Assembly: GCA_037349315.1 (NCBI GenBank)
Contig: JBAIAC010000033.1
Location: 21,656,001-21,720,000, forward strand
From: Chelydra serpentina
Lineage: Eukaryota > Chordata > Testudines > Chelydridae
DNA length: 64,000 nt
Reading direction: 5' to 3'
Below, in pieces: positions 54,936-64,000 of the stretch (within the stretch, counting starts at the first letter, position 1; each line of letters opens with the position of its first letter). The position numbers and the translations under genes were made by a program. A model generated the notes under the pieces. That model searched no databases. It was not told the origin of the DNA and saw nothing but the letters and a program-made list of their open reading frames with translations.

Positions 54936-56689
54936 CCTCTTCCAGAGAAGTCACATCTCCTGTTCACCTGCACTGGGAATGATACGTTCATCTCCATGCC
55001 CATGTGGTCCCTGGTCTCTGCTGAGGCTACAAACAAGGCTACAAAGGAGTGCTTCTTGTGCTGGGGGTTTTGTGCGGTGTGCGCTTATCTCCCAAGAACT
55101 GGACAGAGACCACCAAGCTCATGTCACACAGGTCACCAAGTAGACAAATGGCAACAACTTTCAATACAGAACTAGGGCCAGATCCTCAGTTGATGTAAAG
55201 TAGACTAGCTCCACTGACTTAAACCCCATGGTGCCACGTTACATCATTTGATAATCTGGCTTCTGAGCCAGTAAGAAACTTGACTTTCTAAGACATTTCA
55301 TGAAAACTTTTCAAAAAAAAGTCTACACCAATGTAAGTGTTAGGGATCTTATCTAAACTCATATAAAGGAAGAGCAAAGAGTGACTGAGGGTTCAGACTA
55401 GTAGCAAGTCCTTAGCTGAACTCAGTATGGCCGCAGGCAAGAACTTCACGGCTATTCTTCTGCATTCTTCAATACCAGAAACAGATGGAGGGAAGGTTGT
55501 CCAGGATATTACCCGAGCCCCGGATTTCACTGAAACTCAGTCTGTTTTAAATGAGGGCCCACCAATCAGATTATTTCCTGGTTAATTCCTATTTTAAATA
55601 CAGGTACCAGACTGTAACTGCAGAAAAAAGAATGTGAAGGGAAACATTCAGACCCTGCCACTCACAAATGCAGATTGGTAGCAAGTCAGGGTTTCCATGG
55701 CTTTCAGAGTGCAACAAATATTATGCTACTTAAAGCTAGACGTGTCTAAACTTCATACTAACAAGGTCTACGATGATAATTAACAAGGAGGCTGGGGAAG
55801 GCACCCAATTTGCAGGAATGGGTCAGACTGCAGTTTGACTTCCACAGCAGTCACCCTCATCTTCAGCATGACCAGGAGCGAAACTAGGTCCAGAATGGGC
55901 CAGACAACGCGGCTAAAGAGAGCACTGCACATGGGATCACAGTGGCAGTCTCTGCAGGCTACGCCTCCATTTTAAATTTGAAGGCCAGCCATGGACTGCA
56001 TTGTAGAAAGATGTGGTGTGCAGTGCCAGTGGAGTTGCTCATGGAATAAAACTAACAACTGTAAATCATCTGAGGAGTGAAGACTGATACTGAGGAGTGA
56101 AGACGTGCTTAGCGTGGAATGCTGATCAGGAGGAACATTTCTTACACAGAGTCCCAAGGAAGGATATTCACATGACCCTGAGACTGGGGGATGGGGTGTT
56201 ATATCAAATGATGTTCTGGACTCTGCAGGAGGAAGGATCCTCTCCCGAGCACTGTCTGCAGTGCAGTCAGACCACTTGCCACATTCCCTGGCAGCTTCTG
56301 TTGCCAGCTGTGATCAGCACCAAAGAGGTATGGAGAAGGGAGGTGTTGAGTTCTCTCTCTGTCTTGCTGCTCACCTGTTCTCTATTCCTCAGTACGTTCA
56401 TCCATTGACTGACCCACCCCACTGCCTTTGTGTCATCTTAGGAAGCCATCAAAGAGTTTTTCACTGCTCTAGAAAATTGTGCACACCACAATCTTTCCGA
56501 AAGTAATTAAACATAAATCTGCTCCAGGATGGGCTTATAAAGCTCCCACTGCATTACATGTACACTCCAACCTCCCACTGTGCTGCCGAGGACCAGACAC
56601 TTCCTACCTTCACTGACAGGGCTGTGACCTATACCCTTCAGATTAATGTCTCTAGATACTGTATGGGGGTGGAGTCAATTTTGAAGGGT

Positions 56690-57045
56690 ATGTCTACACT
56701 ATGATAAAAACCCTGCGCCACCGAGTTTCAGAGCGCGGCTCAGGTGACCTGGGCTCACAGGGTTCAGACTGCAAGGCTACAAAATTGCAGGTGACCAGAC
56801 AGCAAGTGTGAAAAATTGGGACGGGTGTGTGTGTGGGGGGGTTTAATAGGAGCCTATATAAGAAAAAGCCCCAAATATCGGGACTGTCCCTATAAAATCA
56901 GGACATCTGGTCACCCTACCAAGCCTGAATGTCTACAGTTCAATTTTATAGCCACAGAGCCTGAGCCCTGCGACCCGAATCAGCTGACCAGAGTCAGCCG
57001 TGACCATGCCATGGGTCTTTTATCGCAATGTAGGCATGTCCCCAG
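56690..57045. repeat. Foldback repeat interrupted by a MITE
   Basis: The outer arms carry gggtatgtctacactatgat and gcaatgtaggcatgtcccc, roughly inverted, and inner blocks such as caaaattgca and caattttatagcc are inverted around the MITE. The family resembles the host element at 6957-7663. Confidence 0.6.
56788..56918 (-). mobile_element. MITE with TAGGGTGACCAGA ends, copy 3
   Basis: Inverted relative to the other two copies: it runs from ggtgaccagacagcaagtg to ggtcaccctacc, with cctatataagaaaaagcccc inside. It carries an extra GTGTGTGTG run near 56825. Confidence 0.88.
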
Positions 57046-58008
57046 CGTCATGCAGGACCCCATCCTGTTACTGGTGAACTCAAAGGCAAACCCTCCATTG
57101 AGTATAGGGGGAGCAGAACGCAGTAATACAGAAGGTTCTCTGCTCTTTTTTTGTTCGATAAGACTCTGTGCAGCCTGCCCACGTGAGACTATTAGGGGAA
57201 AACCTGCAGGACTTACCATTCAAAAGAGAAACATGTTGGGCCCCTTTTGATTGACTGCTAAAGTTATAAATGCCTATTATTTAACTAACTGAATAACCCC
57301 AGCGCTCTCTGAAAACGACTACTATTTTCCACAAAGGGATACTTAGGAGGACAGCAGCCACACTGCCAGCTCCCTGCTGCTGAGCTCAGCCCCAAATCAC
57401 TGCCGTCCTCCAGGATGTTTCGGTTAAATCCACTAAGATTTGGATCTGATATTTCCCTCAATGCCAGCAAGATCAGAGCAAGGGGGGGAAAACCCTGAGT
57501 AGCTCAAACCGGGAACAAAAGAGATAAGTGCACCCAGGCTAAGACAGTTTGCTATAGTCACAGAAACATAGCGAATGGCTGAAGCATCTGTCTACTACAC
57601 CGCCTAAATCCTGCTTCATTTTGCTTCTGGAAGGAAATAGACAGATTTTAAAGTGCCTGGTATAACCTGCAATCAAATTGGAGGGGGTGGTTTTTTTTGT
57701 GAAGCAAAACAGACAGTGCGCTGGCTCTTGAGCCACCCTGTGTGTGAATCTGATCTGTGCATCGACCACATCATAAACATTCATTTCAATTACCGCTAAA
57801 ATAAAGCAGGTGGTTTCAGATTTCCAGTTCTCTCTCCTTTACTTCTGTTGCTTTCATCTGCTTAATGAATAACAACTGCTTTCCTTCTAAACAAGCTTAG
57901 CACAGTAGCGCCTCCCAGCATTTGTTTGCTAGCCAAATGGCCCAGCTTTAGAGCCCCTTTATTGGGCTTGTGGTAAATAAATGCAATCTTTAAGGTGTAG
58001 GTCTGCAA

Positions 58009-58058
58009 GTGGAACATGCACTCCCGACATTGAGTGGAACATGCACTCCCCACATCAC
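58009..58058 (+). repeat. Tandem duplication of a 25-bp unit
   Basis: Two adjacent copies begin gtggaacatgcactccc and differ at their ends (gacattga against cacatcac). Confidence 0.9.
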
Positions 58059-58079
58059 TAGCTGGTGCAGGGGTTTTAG

Positions 58080-58920
58080 TAAAGCATGTTGCAAAGGTCA
58101 ACAAACATGAGTAACAGATCAGACACTTTCTTGCAATCTCCTTTAAAGACCTTATTGTATTCAGTTTATGTATTATTGTGGGCTGGGATTGTATGTAACT
58201 TCTGTGGGGGCAGCTGGGACAGACTATACTGTCTAGATAATACCGAGAATGTGCCAGACCAGTATGGATTTTTGGGACAATAAGTGTTAAGTGGATTTCC
58301 CGGGAAATCCATAAGGAGAGGTTAATGCAAAAACCGAGCCATTTGACACTATGCCCTCAAGAAAGGGTCATTGTCTGCTACAGAAGGCCAAGAGCAGAGG
58401 CCCGAGCTGTAGGAAGAAATGGCTGATCTGCCCAGCCTTGGTTCCGAAGCAAAGATGGATGCACTTGTAACCAAGGGAAAAACCTTGTTGTGGGATTTGA
58501 AGGACTAAATCCTACCAGAGTCCTAGGTTGGAGTTGGGGTGACCACTGGGTAAGGCTTTTAGCATGTGTATAGGTGCTTTTCTTGTTTTAATGGTTTTCT
58601 CTAAAGTGCTTCCACCTTAAGAATCAATGTGCTTCCTTAAAAGGAGCGGGGCGGTAACTTATCGCTGTTGGCAATACATGGGTCATCGCCTTCAGAGTGA
58701 AAGCAAAGTGCAGGCACTGGCCTGTTTAGGCAGCCTGGCTTGCTGGGGATATCACAGTGTCGTGCAGGGAGCTGTGCAGACTTAAAATCCCTGGTCAGGA
58801 GGGGGTGAAACGCGAGTCTCCACCCAGAGGAGAGGTGACTGCTGGGAGCCGGAAGGCTAAAGCGAGTACCCTTGGTGGGCCAGGGAGGAGGAACACAGGT
58901 GTAGTTGTCCTGAAACTGCA
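58080..58920. repeat. Possible LTR-like interspersed repeat
   Basis: The stretch with gatttcccgggaaatccata, ggaaaaaccttgttgtggg and ccacccagaggagaggtgac resembles turtle repeats of LTR type in composition and phrasing. Terminal TG/CA and a flanking duplication are not established and no coding region follows. Low certainty. Confidence 0.3.
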
Positions 58921-61900
58921 AAAGCACATAAAGGACAATTTTGCTGTAATTTTTCATAAACAAATCCTTTTAGTTTGTAAACAACCTCAGTAAGGGCCCG
59001 GTCTTAGTGGTGTTGCATAGTAGCTGGCTCCTTGCGTAGTATTCCCAATTGATTCCTGAAGGCTGGATTCTGCAGCACTTAACCCACAAGTAGCTCCACT
59101 GGAAGCAAGGAGCCTGTCTGGAGAGTGAGGTACTGACTCTCTGGGCTACACTGGGCTTTTACACCACAGCCCTGTAGTGCCGAGCTGCATGTTCCTAGGA
59201 GAAGCACTGGTGAGACTGTGCTTCAGAGAAGCCCAAACGCTCATAGTGCTGCTTCGTGCGCATGGGAGAGATGCAGTGTTCTCCATCCACTAGGATGGGA
59301 GAGATTGTTCCCTTGCGTGTGATGCCCCACTGTGCAGGCTAGTGCAGAGTTGGGGGGAGGGGAGCAGTGGGGCCATGACCCTGCCTCTGCTTCCCTGTCC
59401 CCCTTTTTGTGTGTTCAGCTTCCCAGCAGGCCCTACAGTCCCTGGAGCACAGGGGTTGTTACTATCAGCAGCCCCTGCACAACCACACAAGGGAGAAAAC
59501 AGCAGATGTTGGCCCTACATTTGGAATAACAGAACATTTCCTAGAGCTCCACTAATTTACACCTGGCCACCGAGGGGTTATACAGGCAGTTGCGGCACAC
59601 TGTCATCCCAGCCACATCCTCTTTCCCTTAGGAAGCCCCTCCCTGCCCCCCCCGTGCTGGGAGGTAGCATGGGATGCAGCCACTGTTCTGGCTCTGGGCT
59701 GTGTGGCAATCACCCCATATAGGGGGAAGCAATAGGCTGAGATGATCTTTTCTGGCTGCTTAGTGCCATCAGAGCAGAACCTGGCCCATTATGTTTGACA
59801 TGGTATTCTATATTGCAAACATATTTTGCTATCAGGAAAACATGAAGCAAACAGAAACTTAACTTGACTGTGCGTAGATACATATGTGGACGTAGAAACC
59901 ACAAGAGCAGGGAATTTAAATTGCAGAGCAGTAACCACTGACTGTTATGATATGCAGTAAGTGCTCTGACTGGCAAAAGCACACAGAAGCACTGCAGAGA
60001 TCCGAATCTCCCACTGAAATTTCTGGAGTCAGAGCACAGCAATCAAGTCAAACTGCAAACTGGTTAAAGTTGCTCATTATTACCAACAAAGACAAAGCAT
60101 CTTGATATTTTGCATTTAGCTAATTGACAGAATGAATGGCTAAAAGCAACCTTCTTCGGAATCTATTGGTGGAACAGATTACTCACTTTCCCCCCTGCTG
60201 GCGTTTTTATCTCTATCAACTTACACATTTCAGCTAAAGGAGGAAAATACATGTTTTTTAAATAGAGTAGTATAAGCTATTGGGAGCCACCAGAATGAAT
60301 AGATCCTTTTTTCAGCAATTATTTAAAATAATATATCGTTCAACAAATGTCTAATATCATGCCTTTCTTCCCAGAGGATCCCAAAGTACTTTGCAAATTA
60401 CGAACATATTGCTTTAGTGAAATGCAATCACCATTACAGCTTCATCAAATGTAGCCTTCCTTGCACCTTGTGCGATGGAGGGCAGTTCTAAGTAATCATG
60501 CAAATACCAGTTGTGCATGGATATAATTTGCATGCAGCATACTTTGCATGCAGACCTCCACCTCCATTACTTGAAACTGTGGTCCAACAAATGTTTTCCA
60601 TCGCTAGTTTCTATTATCCTAATTCTGTGGTACTTAAATCAAGCCAAACTTCCACAGAAATTGCCTAAGAACTGCAGAATTTGGCCCTTGATTTTCAAGA
60701 CTGCATATCACTTTAACCACAGCATAATTCTTCCTCTGCTGTAGATCATACCCTAAAACTACAAGTGGGCGATGCTGACACATGCACATTTTTCACCGAT
60801 TTAAAAAAAAAAAAAAACTTCACAAAAGGGTGGGACTAGAAACAGAATCTAACAATAAAAAATAATTGCTCTGCTCTAAAAGCGGGGAAAAAATGACTCT
60901 AGGCATGTGAAAGTAGAATCATCAAAAAAAAAGGATGAAAAAGGAGCAAAGTGGCATCTCTGCTGCTGGAAGTGACTGAAGGCTATAGTACAGACAGCAA
61001 GAAATGACAATATAAAGGCGTCGATCTTTCCTTTGCTTCTGTGCATGCTCAGGACCACAACAAGATTTAAAGAAGACAATGAAGGGTTAACTGAAGCCCA
61101 ATCAATCCAGGCGGGCATGGCCTTCCTAAGCAGGAGCAGCAGTCCTGCAGTTGAACTCATCTCTAATTAGCATCATATTTACAAAAACCCCTAAAGTTAA
61201 AACTTATTTATGGCTGGGTTGCCTTAATCTTCAATATGAAGCTGGGACCCAGGAGCTTACGACTCTGATCCAACAAACCACTTAAGCACATGCATAACTT
61301 CGAAGCCAACAAGACTATTTATGTGCTTAAAATTATGCATATGCTTAATTTTTTTTGCTGGATCAGGATTTACCCTTCCCAGAATGCAATGTTTCACCTT
61401 GATCCAGATGGTCACATAAAGGCAGCTGCAAATTGCTCCATTTTCTGCTAACAAAGTGTTATCCCCAGAAAGCTCTCAATGATGTTTTTGCAATATTACT
61501 GTTAGCCACCAGGTGGCGCGATTGCTAGGTCTGTTTCTTTGACGGTATAGGAGTTGAGTTTAGAGAAATCTTATTGACAACTTTGCAGGTTGGTTAAAAC
61601 AACAAGTAAGCAGAGTAGAGTTTGTTTTGCCTGAATTTCTCTGTCCGACTGCATTGCTTCTTAGATGTAGAGACACCGCCTGCAGGTTATCGACCCAAGC
61701 AAACCAAGCTTTACATGTTGCCAAAACAGGACAGTCCTCGAGTGGGCAAAATTTGGCCACCCTGGTTTGTGGTCTTACCCCTAAGATATAAAGGTTTGTG
61801 AATCCTGAGTAAAGAATAAATGACTGTGGTACTGGCCCACTCAGAAAATAAAAACCAATTCAGCAAAGTTGCTGAAACAACAACAAATGAGAAATTTTAG

Positions 61901-62749
61901 GGGCTGCATGAGCACAAATACCTCCATTCTCTCCTGCCAGCTTCATTCTCATGAGCCAATGGGAGATTAAAACTGACAAAAGTCCTGCTCTCTGCTATGC
62001 TCAGAGATCAAAAATTCTGCCACGTTCTACATCCTGTCTGCCCATAGCTGTCGGGAAGGGTGGCCTGAAGGCATGACATGCTCATTCACAATACTGGGTT
62101 TGTTATTGTTGGGTTTTACAGTGTTGAAACTGCAATTTTATCACTTTACTGGGGAGTAGGGATAAATCAGGGCTGAATCAAATATTTGGGCTTGTCTGCT
62201 GGATCATAACCCTTTCATCTACATGAAGAGCACTTAGAGTGTGGACCTTTGGCCAAACACATCCAACCAAATTCTTTAACCAGAGCCTCATGCATTCTAT
62301 ACCCCTGTGCTCCAGAATCCAAGCACTCATTAAAAAAAACCCTCAAAAAATGAAATTTTTTTGCTAGCCCTTAAAGTAACCTCAAAAATGTGAACCGAGG
62401 GTAAACAGGTCCTGTGCGGACTTTTGCGGTCTGACTTTTACTAACCATTTTCAGATTTAATTCATTTTTAAAATCCCTCCATTTTTTAATATGGGCCTGC
62501 TGCACCATTTCCAGTCTGCCACAGCCAATGTCAGGAGTCTCGCTGCAGAGTTTCAGTCCAGTTTACCGCAGAATACACAAAGCCTTGTATATTATGTGGC
62601 CCGGGACCAGCCCTATTTGAGAAAGGCAATGGGACCCTGGGAGACTGCAGGTACCAGAATGCCGAAGGGAGCTGGCAGATCCTAAAATATGTAATACTAG
62701 AGGCTGAACATCAAGCTATTCGGACGCAGAGGAAAGATAAGAAGAGCCA

Positions 62750-63616
62750 CAGGAGAACAATATGGCTGCAACAGGGAGGATAGAGCTAAAATTCAAAGGG
62801 ATCTGAATAAATTGGAGAACTGGGCTATCGACAACAAAATGAAATTCAACAACAGCAAATAAAAGGTGCTACACTTAGGGTAGAAAAACCAAATGCACAA
62901 ATACAGAATGGGAGATAACTGGCTTGGCAGTAGCACTGCTGAAAAGGATCTAGGAGTTGTGGTGGATCACAGCCTCAACAGGAGTCAACAATGCAATGCT
63001 GTTGCAAAAAAAGCAAATGCAATTTGAGGTTGCATTAACAGAGGCATAGCATGCAAGTCACGGGAGGTGATAGTACCGCTCTAGTCGATGCTCGTTAGGC
63101 CTCAGTTGGGGTGCTGGGTCCAATTCTGATCATTGCTGTATTAGAAAGGATGCAGAGAAATTGGAAAGGATCCAGAGGTGAGCAACAAAGATGATCAAAG
63201 GGATGAAATTCAATCCATATGAGCAAAGGCCGACGGAACTGGGGATGTTTAGTTGGGAAAAAGGGCGAGTAAGAGGGGGCATGGTCGCCATCTTCAAATA
63301 CCTGAAAGGCTGCCATAAAAAAGATGGAGAAAAATTGTTCTCTCTTGCCGGGCAGGACAAGAGAAAATAGGTTCAAACTACAGCACAGCAGATTTAGATT
63401 AAATCTCAGGAAAAACTTCCTAACTGTAAGAACAGTAGGACAATGGAACAGACTGCCTACGGAGGTTGTGGATGCTCTTCACTGGAGATTTTCAAAAAGA
63501 GGCTGGATAGTCACCTGTCTTGGATGGTTTAGACACAACAAATCCTGCATTTTGGCAGGGAGTTGGACTAGATGACCCCTCAGGTCCCCTCTAACCCTAT
63601 GGCTCTATGATTCTAA
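62750..63616 (+). mobile_element. CR1 LINE 3' end, sense orientation
   Basis: Broken C-terminal ORF2 sequence, with AEKDLGVVVDHSLN-type sequence near 62940 and later NLRKNFLTVRTVGQWNRLP, leads into the 3' UTR ending ggttggac-type and ctatggctctatgattct. Frames are lost by indels, and the copy is older than the antisense CR1 in TM6SF1. Confidence 0.85.
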
Positions 63617-64000
63617 TGTGATGCTCCACTTAATTGTGAGTGGACATGAACATACTAAAGACGAGGGATGGTGCAATCTGCTCCATTTTCTGCAAATTAA
63701 ATGCAGCCCCAAGGCTCCAGCCAGTGTGGCTCCCAGTTTGACACTCTTGTATCAGATTCTATTTGGGGCTTTGGTCACACACCTAATTTTATTCCTTAAG
63801 GACAGTGTAACAAAAAATATGCCTGCTTGCCCCTCACTTGCCTGGGTCTTTAGTGCACACCGTATAGCTACAGAGTATGCTGCTGGGATTACCTAAACAC
63901 TCTTTTTCTTGAACTGCAAGCAGTTAAAATGCTCCTACCTTGAAAAAGAACATACAATTTCTGTCCCTCAAAAGCACTGATTAAAAAGAAAGACCCACAT

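Larger units (their letters stand above)
54384..64000 (-). other. HDGFL3 intron 1 (incomplete)
   Basis: At least 9.6 kb. It holds the MIR-like repeat at 54690-54935, a foldback repeat with MITE at 56690-57045, a tandem pair at 58009-58058, a possible LTR-like repeat at 58080-58920 and a CR1 3' end at 62750-63616. 59000-62700 contains no recognised gene or element. No CpG island resembling the first exon is present. Confidence 0.7.

Noticed and set aside
58080..58920. Endogenous retrovirus
   Set aside because: Only LTR-like phrasing in one stretch; no second LTR, primer site or coding region in the neighbourhood, so only a low-confidence repeat is listed.
54384..64000. HDGFL3 exon 1
   Set aside because: Searched the - strand for the expected N-terminal PWWP start and a CpG-rich promoter; nothing fitting was seen, so it is taken to lie outside the window.

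Overview
This is vertebrate nuclear DNA, most likely from a cryptodiran turtle. Coding sequence comes only as short exons with GT-AG splice sites, separated by introns of 1-11 kb, and transposable elements fill most of the rest. The lineage call rests on three things: two copies of the tRNA-related SINE with a CR1-type tail known from cryptodiran turtles (28380-28559 and 52403-52578), turtle-type CR1 LINEs (17500-21935 and 62750-63616), and many CpG-rich hAT-type elements. No operons, bacterial genes or CRISPR arrays are present.

Two cellular genes lie tail to tail. On the + strand, nine exons between 241 and 27667 encode all but the N-terminus of TM6SF1, a polytopic EXPERA-domain membrane protein; its first exon lies before the window. 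The transcript probably ends near 27840. On the - strand, HDGFL3 runs from exon 2 (54307-54383) down to a last coding exon of only 6 coding bases (31446-31451), with a 3' UTR reaching roughly 30300. Its first exon, which starts the PWWP domain, lies beyond 64000 or was not recognised. The pair TM6SF1/HDGFL3 matches the known amniote neighbourhood (human 15q25).

Region by region: 1-16300 holds TM6SF1 exons 2-9, with a GC-rich hAT-like element, a three-layer nested insertion (6885-7790), and a 224-bp insertion that starts as 7SL RNA and is flanked by a 10-bp target duplication (12596-12839). 16299-27475 is the last TM6SF1 intron, holding a 5'-truncated CR1 that was itself hit by a hAT element with a perfect 8-bp duplication and by a foldback element. 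27841-30300 is the short intergenic gap, with a hAT carrying a nested SINE. 31452-50785 holds HDGFL3 exons 3-5 and the main point of interest: a 1.7-kb foldback hAT (41902-43599) and, 47 bp away, a structurally complete 6.2-kb DIRS-type tyrosine-recombinase retrotransposon (43647-49863). 50925-64000 is HDGFL3 intron sequence with MIR-like elements, a SINE, foldback MITEs and a CR1 3' end.

The DIRS element lies on the - strand, sense to HDGFL3. It carries inverted terminal repeats, an internal complementary region that joins the complements of both ends, a gag gene with an unusual Arg/Ser-rich repeat domain, a reverse transcriptase with YLDD, an RNase H, a methyltransferase-like domain and a tyrosine recombinase. 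Its terminal repeats are about 98% alike, so it is fairly young. This copy nevertheless looks dead: gag has one in-frame stop of the CpG-decay type, the RNase H region appears deleted and frameshifted, and the second catalytic arginine of the recombinase reads as glutamine.
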